In this document: positions 1 to 6,529 of the stretch, piece after piece
How positions within the stretch are numbered: position 1 is the stretch's first letter
Layout of the letters: every line of letters begins with the position of its first letter
NCBI GenBank assembly: GCA_030628905.1
Contig: DAOVQB010000227.1
Location: 1-6,962, forward strand
Source: DAOVQB01 sp023128935
GTDB taxonomy: Bacteria; Eisenbacteria; RBG-16-71-46; CAIMUX01; WJJG01
Length of the DNA stretch: 6,962 nt
Reading direction: 5' to 3'
Made by a program: the position numbers and the translations under genes
The notes under the pieces: generated by a model
Told to the model about the DNA's origin: nothing
Seen by the model: only the letters and a program-made list of their open reading frames with translations
The model's database searches: none

Positions 1-774
1 AAGGGGGATGTGTTTCTTCCTGGGCCGGCCGTAGCAGCTGCCTCTGCCGTGGCTGGAAGGATCTGCACGCCTGCAACCCTGGAGGAAGCGCTCGCTTCCG
101 CCGCCCGCGCCGCAGCCCCGGGAGTAGCGCCTAGCAAGGGGCAGGAGCATGCGGGCGCAAAAGGCGCTGGTGGCATAGGCAAGGAGCCCTCGGCCGCAAA
201 GGTCGCTGGTGGCGCAGCGCGCGAGCCATCCGACAGACCGAGCCCCCCAGAGGCCTCAGATACATCAGGCGCGTCAGCCGCTAAGCCAACAACCCTGGAG
301 GGACGCGTCTGGGTCATCCGCGTGGACAACATAGACACCGACATGATCTTTCACAACCGCTACCTGTCCATCACCGACATCAATGAAATGGGGCCCTATA
401 CATTTGACAACCTCGCGGGATGGGAGGATTTCTCGAAGAAGGCAGAACCAGGGGACATTGTGGTCACTGGAGAGAACTTTGGCGCGGGCAGCTCGCGCCA
501 GCAGGCGGTGGACTGCTTCAAGGCTCTGGGGATAACAATGATCATTGCCAAGAGCTTCGGCGCGATCTATGAACGCAACGCGATCAATGCAGCGCTGCCC
601 ATCCTGCGGGCAGGGCTAGTGGATACGGACATTCAGGACGGCGAGCGCATCCGGGTCGATTTCCGCACGGGTCAGATCATACGATTGAAGACAAAGGAGA
701 CAATCCCCGGCGTGCCCTTCTCCGATGCCCAGATGCGCATCTACCAACGAGGCGGGCTTCTGGGGCACAACTAA
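1..774 (+). CDS. Fused 3-isopropylmalate dehydratase/homoaconitase-type protein: end of large subunit plus complete small subunit (5' partial)
   Basis: The aconitase superfamily isomerises hydroxy-acids such as 2- to 3-isopropylmalate (leucine synthesis) or homocitrate to homoisocitrate. The frame is open to base 1, so the gene starts outside the window. The first residues (GDVFLPGPAVAAASAVAGR) match the C-terminal end of LeuC-type large subunits, whose usual form is close to 'YLASPATAAASA'. A low-complexity Ala/Gly/Pro/Lys linker follows (about 84-285). The LeuD swivel domain (about 289-774) has DNIDTDMI, the substrate-loop region RYLSITD in the place of YLRT, the GENFGAGSSRQQAVDCF motif (the family G-x-GSSR) and SFGAIYERNAIN. 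A GTG at 10 could be called as a start, but it would leave an orphan LeuC tail on a LeuD, so a large-small fusion is the better reading. The true substrate cannot be told from the small domain. The next gene follows 86 bp downstream on the same strand. Confidence 0.85.
   Translation, partial: KGDVFLPGPAVAAASAVAGRICTPATLEEALASAARAAAPGVAPSKGQEHAGAKGAGGIGKEPSAAKVAGGAAREPSDRPSPPEASDTSGASAAKPTTLEGRVWVIRVDNIDTDMIFHNRYLSITDINEMGPYTFDNLAGWEDFSKKAEPGDIVVTGENFGAGSSRQQAVDCFKALGITMIIAKSFGAIYERNAINAALPILRAGLVDTDIQDGERIRVDFRTGQIIRLKTKETIPGVPFSDAQMRIYQRGGLLGHN
157..234 (+). repeat. 39-bp in-frame tandem duplication in the interdomain linker
   Basis: Two adjacent 39-bp units (157-195 and 196-234) encode AKGAGGIGKEPSA and AKVAGGAAREPSD. 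The identical or similar residues keep the same order, which points to an in-frame duplication that lengthened the linker between the large- and small-subunit domains. The linker is probably disordered. Confidence 0.7.
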
Positions 775-860
775 TCTTGTAAGGGCAAAGGGGGTTCGGA
801 TGTGGAGCCACGTGCTCGTGCTACCCCTCCCACGCACTCCCAACGGAAAGGAGTAGTGAC

Positions 861-3182
861 GTGCAACGGCGTTTCTGGCTGGGGCTTCTCGGATTGGCAA
901 TCCTACTTGCCGTGATCCTCATCCTGATTGCGAGGAAGCCACGCGAGGTCGAACCTACCTCTGTGGCGAAGCAACCGGATATCGTGCTGGTGACCGTTGA
1001 TGCACTCCGGCGCGATCATGTGGGGGCCTACGGCTCGGATCTAGGCGCGACGCCACGTCTGGATGAGATGGCGCAAGAAGCCGTTCTCTTCGAAGATGCG
1101 GTCACACCTGTCCCGCTAACAGGTGCTGGTCTGGCCTCGATTATAACTGCCCGCCTTCCGCTCCAACACCGGTTGCGCCAGGACGTGCAAGGGAACCTCC
1201 CGCAGACAGAGACCACAGTCGCTGAGGCATTGTCCTTGGCGGGGTACCAGACGGCGGCCTTCTTCTCCTCAGATCTCTGTATCATCGGTCTGGAACAGGG
1301 GTTTAATGTCCTCTCCCTCCCCGAAGGCCCCGAACGCCCATCCCAGGAAACCGTTCAAGCAGCCCTAAGTTGGCTGGAGACGCACACCGAGGCACCGCTC
1401 TTCCTTTGGGTGCATATCTCGGAACCCCGTGGACCTTGGAGGGCATCCTTCCCATGGAACCTCCGCTACCTGGAGGCCCCCTATGCCGGGGAGGTGGCCG
1501 CTGCGGATGAGGCCATTGGTAGTCTGTTCGATGGGATTGACAGGCTTGGGCGCCTGAACGGAGCGCACCTGGTGATCATGGCCCCGACAGGAGAAGCCAT
1601 GGAAGAAGAGGGTGAACTCGAACATGGCGTGCTGTTGGGAGAGGCAACGCTTCGTGTGCCATGGATCTGGCGACTTCCGAGTCAGGACCCCGGAGCCGGC
1701 CGGATGATGCACCGCATACAGGGCCTGGCCGCGACAACGGATTTCTTTCCCACACTGTTCGATGTGCTGGGTCTCGATCTGCCGCCGGGAACCCCACCAC
1801 AGGAGGGTCAGAGTCTTAGCGCTTGCCTGCTGGAGGAGGAACCCTCTCCACGCCAGAGCCTTCTACTGGAAACGCTTCTGCCCCAGCAGGCCTACGGATG
1901 GGCTCCGCTGCTGGGTCTGCGAACAGCCGAATGGAAGCTGGTCGTCGCCCCCGAGGCGCGCCTGTACAACCTGCAGCGCCATCCGATGCAGCCCTATCTA
2001 CCCAGTCCTCAGACAACGGAGATGACTGCGAAGCTCATGGAGGCCCTGGACACAGAACTCCGCCGCCAGGCAACCGAGGAGTCCGAGTCCGAGACATGGC
2101 AGGAGTGGGCCAAGGGCAAACAGGATCCATACCAGAGAGTAACCCTTTCGACCGCCCTGATCAAAGCCAGTCGCGCCCTTCAACTGGGCGAGCCGGCAGA
2201 AGCGCGCAGAGCAGGGGGGGATCTGGCAGAGAGGTTCCCAGACAATCCTAGAGTTAAACTCTTGGATGCGTTCATTCACCTGGCCTCGGGAGAATATGAA
2301 TCCGCACAAGAGGGATTCCGTGCGGTCCTCGATCAGCTGGGGGCGGCTTGCGAAGCCAGGTTGGGGCTCGCCGAATGCCTCCTTAAGCAGAACTTGCCGC
2401 ATGAGGCCTCTTCCGCGCTGATGATGGATTCCAGCGACCTCCTGGACACCTGCCTTTGGCTCCTGCCCATGGATCCGGAGGTGCCCTTCCGCATGTGGTT
2501 TACCAAAGGTCTGGCGGATGCGCGGGCGAGGAACTTGCCCATGGCTGCTCACGCCTTCAAGCAGGCTGCCCACAAGGCACCCCGCACGGCCTTGGCACAC
2601 AAGGCAGGCAAGCTGAATGAGAATGCGCGCTTCCTGCGCGACATGGCCGAACGAAACGGGCCGCTTCATCCATCCGAGCGACCGCTGGTGGTGCAGTCCG
2701 CGTTGGAGCTTGACGCCCCTGACGTTGCTCGCCGGCTCCTGGCCCGCAGACCAAAGGGAAAACCCCGAAAACCCGATGAGAAGCCCGATCCTCGACTGAG
2801 CTTGCTTGATGCCCGGGAGGCGCTGCAGTCAGGCAACGTCCAGCGGGCAAGATCGCTTACAGAGAAGACCCTCGACCAGGGAGTGGCGCGGCTGGAGGAC
2901 TGCATTGCCGTGGCAGATCACCTCAACCGCAGCGGACACCGCAGAGAGGCAATTGGTCTGTTGGAGAGGGCCGTGCCCTCATTCGGGAAGTCGCCGGAAC
3001 TCCATTTCCATCTGGCAAGGCTCCTGGCGACCAACAGGCACAAGGAGCAAGCGCTGATCCACCTGGAAACGGCACTGCGTCTCGGCTTCAGGGACTGGGA
3101 TGGCTTGCTATCTCGACCGCTCCGGGGCCTGTGTAAGTCGAAGCGCATCTCAAAGTACTGGCGCGAGCCATCAGCATCCTAA
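861..3182 (+). CDS. Membrane-anchored sulfatase-fold protein with C-terminal TPR repeats, probable pseudoenzyme
   Basis: A 773-residue protein. GTG at 861 is preceded by AAAGGAG (847-853) with 7-bp spacing. Residues 5-24 are one hydrophobic helix after MQRR, so the body is probably periplasmic. Residues 39-400 follow the sulfatase / alkaline-phosphatase-like order: DIVLVTVDALRRDHVGAYGS (40-59), PVPLTGAGLASIITA (83-97), GYQTAAFFSS (128-137), LWVHISEPRGPW (182-193), EHGVLLGEATLRVP (254-267) and LYNLQRHP (368-375). From about 430 to 757 there are helical TPR-like repeats, ending in the LGFRDWDGL element seen in TPR-fused family members. Only Asp47 and His255 of the expected active-site set remain. 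The usual PSH after PLT is AGL (89-91), DPH is EPR (188-190), and SDHGE is APTGE (241-245). I infer loss of hydrolase activity and a binding or scaffolding role. It may be co-transcribed with the upstream gene; I see no clear promoter in the gap. Confidence 0.85.
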   Translation: MQRRFWLGLLGLAILLAVILILIARKPREVEPTSVAKQPDIVLVTVDALRRDHVGAYGSDLGATPRLDEMAQEAVLFEDAVTPVPLTGAGLASIITARLPLQHRLRQDVQGNLPQTETTVAEALSLAGYQTAAFFSSDLCIIGLEQGFNVLSLPEGPERPSQETVQAALSWLETHTEAPLFLWVHISEPRGPWRASFPWNLRYLEAPYAGEVAAADEAIGSLFDGIDRLGRLNGAHLVIMAPTGEAMEEEGELEHGVLLGEATLRVPWIWRLPSQDPGAGRMMHRIQGLAATTDFFPTLFDVLGLDLPPGTPPQEGQSLSACLLEEEPSPRQSLLLETLLPQQAYGWAPLLGLRTAEWKLVVAPEARLYNLQRHPMQPYLPSPQTTEMTAKLMEALDTELRRQATEESESETWQEWAKGKQDPYQRVTLSTALIKASRALQLGEPAEARRAGGDLAERFPDNPRVKLLDAFIHLASGEYESAQEGFRAVLDQLGAACEARLGLAECLLKQNLPHEASSALMMDSSDLLDTCLWLLPMDPEVPFRMWFTKGLADARARNLPMAAHAFKQAAHKAPRTALAHKAGKLNENARFLRDMAERNGPLHPSERPLVVQSALELDAPDVARRLLARRPKGKPRKPDEKPDPRLSLLDAREALQSGNVQRARSLTEKTLDQGVARLEDCIAVADHLNRSGHRREAIGLLERAVPSFGKSPELHFHLARLLATNRHKEQALIHLETALRLGFRDWDGLLSRPLRGLCKSKRISKYWREPSAS

Positions 3183-3219
3183 AACCAGCCCCAAGGGCAC
3201 GGGATTTCCCGTGTCGGGG
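3181..3219 (-). terminator. Likely intrinsic terminator of the metG-selenoprotein operon
   Basis: The convergent intergenic region holds an inverted repeat. An inner 8-bp stem (3196-3203 with 3208-3215, one G-U pair, ATTT loop) is extended by CCCC/GGGG (3189-3192 with 3216-3219) across an AAG bulge. Read on the minus strand, the hairpin is followed by CTGGTTTT and so resembles a Rho-independent terminator for the gene ending at 3265. On the plus strand no T-run follows, so termination of the sulfatase-like gene from it is less certain. Confidence 0.55.
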
Positions 3220-3264
3220 GGAACCATGCGGTCATTGCCTTGCGCGTGCGGAGCGACTCTTGAT

Positions 3265-4236
3265 CTAGAGGCCCGCGCGCAGAGCGGGGAGGATCCGTTC
3301 GGGATGGGCCATAAGGATCGTGCTGGATTCGAGCTGCGTGGGCACAAGACAACCGTCCTGGCCGAAAACGAAATGGCCCTTGGCCTTGCTGGCCCCGTAA
3401 AGGCGCTCGAAGTCGACGCGCTGGGTATCTTGAAGGACCGGCAAGCGGCGGGACTCCACCATTTCGGTGAGTCTCTTCTCGGCACTCTTCTTGAGCACGA
3501 CCCAAACGACCAGATCTTTGAATGGCTCCTGCTTCTTCAGCTCCCTGACGAAATCATCCAGAGCGGCAAACTGCCGCTTCATTGAACATCACGTGCTTGG
3601 AGACGCATACCAGAGAAGTACTCTCCTGCCCCGTTGCTCCGACAAGCGGCAGGTTTGACCAAAGGAAAGTGAGTTGGGATTTGCGTCAACCATGGAAAAA
3701 TCAGGAGGAGGGCACGCGGGACGGATCAATATGCGCTCACCAACGAATATGTCCTCCATGCCCCCCAAGTCCCTGATCAGTAGCTTCGGCCGAACTTCGC
3801 CGGCTTGCTCGTAGACATGGTGCGTGCGGACGCGCCGCGTGAAAGGCATGTCCCAGGTCCCGTCTCCGTCGAAATCCCACCGTTTTTTCAGCTGTCCAGA
3901 GAGATCCCGGTCATCCGAACTCAGGGATGCATCTAAAGTGAAGATCGTCAGGTTGGCCCAGCCCGCCACGGGCAGGGTCTCGAAACGCGCTTTGGGTGAT
4001 TTGTTCTCCCCCCCTCCTGATCCGCCGGATCTTGCGCCATTGCGATCAGATCCGATCTCCTGTCCCGCTGCAGCCAGGGGGCGTCTTGTGGCGTGATGGC
4101 GCTCATCGGATTGCCCTGTGTGCTCCCCCCTACAACCAGCACCCCAGGAAGCAAGCAGGACCAGGCCGATGAGGGCCGCGAGAAACCCGTGTGGGATCCA
4201 CCCGAAAGTACCGCATCCACACCTGAGCCCGTTCAA
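3265..4236 (-). CDS. Putative exported PKD/thioredoxin-fold selenoprotein with in-frame UGA (Sec216)
   Basis: Two minus-strand open stretches in the same frame are separated only by one TGA (3591-3589). Read through as selenocysteine, they give about 323 residues. Residues 17-34 form a hydrophobic export signal ending WGAGC, a weak lipobox (Cys35). Then come a Gly/Ser/Lys linker and a PKD-like domain (about 97-172: DASLSSDDRD, WDFDGDGTWD, HHVYEQAGE). A thioredoxin/AhpC-like domain follows (about 175-323): PDFSMVDANPNS, GQTCRLSEQRGRRVLLWY, then SPST-U-CSMKRQFAALD, VVWVVLKKSAE, LPVLQDT and HFVFGQDG. The UGA falls where this fold carries its peroxidatic or redox Cys. The usual +3 partner Cys is Met219, and Cys217 is adjacent. 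Start: TTG 4236 has GGAGG 9 nt upstream (4250-4246) and lies 16 bp after metG; ATG 4269, overlapping metG, is the alternative. I infer an envelope thiol/peroxide redox role. Alternative: a pseudogene with a nonsense mutation. Confidence 0.75.
3562..3591 (-). promoter_or_regulatory. UGA Sec codon with downstream bacterial SECIS-like hairpin
   Basis: In mRNA sense, the UGA at 3591-3589 is followed by 10 nt and then a 6-bp stem AGCGGC / GCCGCU (3578-3573 with 3567-3562) closing the loop AGUUU (3572-3568). The loop starts 16 nt after the UGA and has G at its second position, or first if the loop A and final U pair. Bacterial SECIS elements recognised by SelB typically are short hairpins in this distance range with a G at the start of the apical loop; E. 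coli fdhF has a very similar spacing. The fit is by eye, without a folding calculation. Confidence 0.65.
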
Positions 4237-4252
4237 TGCCCGTCCCCTCCCC

Positions 4253-5941
4253 CTACTGCGCCGGTACATCCTCGGGTTCCAGTTTCGGGAAGAGGATCTT
4301 GGGCCGGTCAAACGTGGATCCCTCCGGCAAGGAATCCTCGCCCACGCGCTGCCAAGAACCGGGCGTTGCGTGCCCTTCAAGGTGAAGCATGGCCGCCAAG
4401 CGCTCCGCACTGCCCGGAAGGAATGGCGCCATGAGGCGCGCCAGGGCGTGGATCAGCTGCAAGCAGACATGGATGCACGCAGCGCAGCGGGGCAGGTCCT
4501 TTTTGCGCGTCTCCCAGGGCCGCTGCTCATCGAAGTACCTATTGCCGAGCCGGGCCAGATCCATCATCGCGATCTGCGCCTGCCGGAACTGGAAGCGATC
4601 GAGCATCCGGCCGATCTCATCGCGCGCCTCGCCTATGGCAGAGAGGACCTTGCGATCCGCCTCAAGCAGCTCTGCCTTCGGTACCCTCCCCTCAAAGACC
4701 TTGGTCCCGAAGCTGAGCGTCCGGTGCACGAAGTTACCCAGCACATCGGCTGCTTCGCCATTGGTGCGGTGCAGGAAATCGGACCAGGAAAATTCCGAGT
4801 CGGAGGTTTCCGGTGCCACGGCGGTCAGGTAGTAGCGCAGGCGGTCGGCCCCGAACGTCTCTACGAATGACGCCACCTCAATCACCAAGCCGCGGCTCTT
4901 CGAAAGCTTCTCGGCCGCCTGCTCACCAGCGCGCTTGAACTGCAAGTACTCATTGGCAACCACCACATCGGGCCGGATGTAGTCGCCCTGTCCCTGCATC
5001 ATCGCCGGGAAGATGATGGTGTGGAACGGAATGTTGTCCTTTCCAATAAAGTGGACGATGCGGCTGGCCGGATCCTGCCAATAGTCCTTCCAGGCCTCCG
5101 GCGTGCCCTGCCGCTCGGCCCACACTTTCGTATTTGTCACATACCCGATCGGGGCATCGAACCAGACATAGATGCACTTGCCCTTGGCCTCGGGATCATC
5201 CAGGGGAATGGGCACACCCCAGTCGGTGTCCCGTGTCACACACCGGGGGCGCAGACCCTCACGCAGCCAACTCATGGCGCCGCCCAGGGTGTTCGGCCGC
5301 CAGTCGGCTTTCGATTCGATCCAGGTGAGAAGATCGCCTTGAAAGTGGTCGAGGCAGAGGAACCAGTGAACGCTTTCCTTCAGGACTGGTGTGGTCCCGT
5401 CGCCTGGCAGGGCGGATCGTGGGTTGGCCAGCTCGGTCACTTCATAGGTTGCGTTGCAATGGTCGCACTGGTCACCCCGTGCATCCTCGTAGCCACACCG
5501 CGGACAGGTCCCCTCGACATAACGATCCGGGAGAAACATGCCCTGCTTCTCGGAGTAGTACTGCTCGATGGTCTTCTTTTCGATGTGTCCCCCATCAAGA
5601 AGCTTGAGGAAGAATTCCTGCGTAAAGGCGCGGTGCTCCGGCCATGAGGTGCGGCCATAGAGGTCGAAGCTCACATCCGCAGCCTGGAAGGCAGCCTCAT
5701 TCTCAGTGTGAAACCGATCAATCACCTCGTGCGGGCTGCTGCCCTCCTCCAATGCACGGAGAGTAATCGGCACGCCGTGCTCATCGGAACCGCAGATGAA
5801 GACAACGTCTTCACCCTTCATCCGCAAGTATCGAACAAAGATGTCCGCGGGCAGATAGGCCCCGGCCAGATGCCCAATATGGATACGTCCATTTGCGTAT
5901 GGTAGCGCGCTGGTTACCAGCGTCCGCTTGAAGGTTGCCAA
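4253..5941 (-). CDS. metG: Methionyl-tRNA synthetase
   Basis: A 562-residue class I aminoacyl-tRNA synthetase that charges tRNA-Met with methionine in the cytoplasm. Motifs in order: ALPYANGRIHIGHLAGAY with the HIGH signature at 21-24, CGSDEHG (50-56), and a zinc knuckle with Cys146, 149, 159 and 162 at the same spacing as in E. coli MetG. Then YVWFDAPIGY (258-267), FIGKDNIPFH (298-307), KLSKS (345-349, the KMSKS loop) and the anticodon-binding domain with NFVHR (403-407) and NRYFDEQRPW (467-476), whose Trp reads the CAU anticodon in E. coli. It ends after the helical domain, so the C-terminal EMAP-II-like tRNA-binding domain of the 677-residue E. coli form is absent. The start is TTG 5941, with AGGAG (5953-5949) 7 nt upstream; the next Met would remove the HIGH motif. 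It is the first gene of a likely operon with the selenoprotein gene. Confidence 0.97.
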   Translation of the reverse strand: MATFKRTLVTSALPYANGRIHIGHLAGAYLPADIFVRYLRMKGEDVVFICGSDEHGVPITLRALEEGSSPHEVIDRFHTENEAAFQAADVSFDLYGRTSWPEHRAFTQEFFLKLLDGGHIEKKTIEQYYSEKQGMFLPDRYVEGTCPRCGYEDARGDQCDHCNATYEVTELANPRSALPGDGTTPVLKESVHWFLCLDHFQGDLLTWIESKADWRPNTLGGAMSWLREGLRPRCVTRDTDWGVPIPLDDPEAKGKCIYVWFDAPIGYVTNTKVWAERQGTPEAWKDYWQDPASRIVHFIGKDNIPFHTIIFPAMMQGQGDYIRPDVVVANEYLQFKRAGEQAAEKLSKSRGLVIEVASFVETFGADRLRYYLTAVAPETSDSEFSWSDFLHRTNGEAADVLGNFVHRTLSFGTKVFEGRVPKAELLEADRKVLSAIGEARDEIGRMLDRFQFRQAQIAMMDLARLGNRYFDEQRPWETRKKDLPRCAACIHVCLQLIHALARLMAPFLPGSAERLAAMLHLEGHATPGSWQRVGEDSLPEGSTFDRPKILFPKLEPEDVPAQ

Positions 5942-5959
5942 AGCCTCTCTCCTCTCTCC

Positions 5960-5979
5960 AGTGCGCTCGGCCCTGCACT
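5960..5979 (-). other. Small hairpin just upstream of the metG ribosome binding site
   Basis: In minus-strand sense AGTGC (5979-5975) and GCACT (5964-5960) can pair around a 10-nt loop, ending directly before the purine-rich GGAGAGAGGAG tract that serves metG. It could influence translation initiation, but a 5-bp stem is short and may be chance. Confidence 0.25.
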
Positions 5980-6058
5980 ATCCCGAAGGCGTTCCCACCA
6001 TGCAAATCCGTCCTCACCCGTCCCATCCGCACACAGCACCGAGTTTGAGATTTGCGGG

Positions 6059-6086
6059 AGTATACCCCATCGGCGCCGGCATCCAA
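6059..6086 (-). promoter_or_regulatory. Possible sigma-70-type promoter for metG
   Basis: On the minus strand TTGGAT (6086-6081) and TATACT (6064-6059) are spaced by 16 nt. The -10 matches TATAAT at five of six positions, while the -35 matches only TTG. Transcription would begin near 6052 and give a leader of about 110 nt. The spacer contains the palindrome CGGCGCCG, which could be an operator or just GC-rich sequence. Confidence 0.4.
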
Positions 6087-6162
6087 CCCTGCTTATCGCC
6101 CGCGCGTCAGGTCACCTCCAAACCCTGCTTATCTCCTGCGGGCCAGGTCACCTCCAAACCCT
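6085..6162. repeat. 36-bp tandem direct repeat, two copies plus a 6-bp third start
   Basis: Unit 1 is 6085-6120 and unit 2 is 6121-6156, followed by the first six bases of a third (AACCCT, 6157-6162). Both units begin AACCCTGCTTATC and end CAGGTCACCTCCA, with about five differences in the middle. The end is similar to GACCACCTCCAAGCC at 6390-6404, perhaps a decayed third copy. On the minus strand the unit carries TGGAGGTGACCT, a Shine-Dalgarno-like core. The repeats lie upstream of the proposed metG promoter. Confidence 0.8.
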
Positions 6163-6217
6163 CCCGTGCCCCGTGTGCCGAGCCCAGCAACTCCGCAAGT
6201 GAGCACTCATTCTCTAT

Positions 6218-6243
6218 ATAGGGCTGACCGATAGGGCTGACCG
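6218..6243. repeat. 13-bp perfect tandem duplication
   Basis: ATAGGGCTGACCG occurs twice in direct succession (6218-6230 and 6231-6243). It is followed by the short inverted repeat GGCAAATTGCC (6243-6253) and the palindrome TGCCCGGGCA (6259-6268). No function is apparent. Confidence 0.8.
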
Positions 6244-6364
6244 GCAAATTGCCACCCCTGCCCGGGCAAGCTGCTGAAATCCAGTGCGACGTTACAGCTG
6301 AACCAAGAATAATCGGCTCATATGAATTTACTAGAGTCGTTGCGAGAGCGGGTATGACGAAATC

Positions 6365-6393
6365 GGTCCGAGTCACGCCAAGCGTGTAGGACC
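6365..6393. other. Two-tier hairpin in the intergenic region
   Basis: GGTCC (6365-6369) pairs with GGACC (6389-6393). Inside, CACGC (6374-6378) pairs with GCGTG (6382-6386) around a CAA loop, with a GAGT/TA internal loop between the stems. No T-run follows in either direction, so it is not a typical terminator. It may be part of a dispersed repeat or a small structured RNA. Confidence 0.4.
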
Positions 6394-6513
6394 ACCTCCA
6401 AGCCATCAACGAACTGATAGTCGAGGGAAAGGCGCCGCGAGTGAGGGATAGCGCCCGCACGATATTTCCGAGGCGTCCGCCCAGGATTTCGAAAAGTACG
6501 ACCTCCTAATCCG

Positions 6514-6528
6514 CCCCCCCCCCCCCCC
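6514..6528. repeat. Homopolymer of 15 C
   Basis: An unbroken run of 15 cytosines. Such tracts are slippage-prone and can tune promoters or switch frames in some bacteria. They are also a common place for sequencing or assembly error. No gene that it would control is evident on either side. Confidence 0.9.
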
Positions 6529-6529
6529 T

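Noticed and set aside
791..827. Nested inverted repeat (GGGGT/ACCCC, GAGC/GCTC) between the first two genes
   Set aside because: Stems are short and no T-run follows, so it is not convincing as a terminator or riboswitch.
3265..3582. Separate small gene starting at ATG 3582
   Set aside because: It is in the same frame as the upstream PKD/redoxin coding region and separated from it only by UGA-UGT-TCA. Its start lies inside the thioredoxin fold, so it is the second half of the selenoprotein.
3100..3585. 161-codon plus-strand open frame across the convergent region
   Set aside because: It overlaps the end of the TPR gene and lies antisense to the redox domain, whose conserved motifs are on the minus strand.
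4118..4870. Long plus-strand open frame opposite metG
   Set aside because: It is the antisense shadow of the well-supported metG and selenoprotein coding regions, with no protein character of its own.
5986..6001. T-box-like sequence (minus sense ATGGTGGGAACGCC) in the metG leader
   Set aside because: It resembles the T-box core, but the UGGN would be UGGG, which does not match the A73 expected of tRNA-Met. No specifier stem or terminator/antiterminator pair was found.
6228..6509. Plus-strand frame interrupted by one TAG (6387-6389), possibly a broken small gene
   Set aside because: The peptide has no recognisable family and no start signal, and a hairpin overlaps the TAG. Support is too weak to call a pseudogene.
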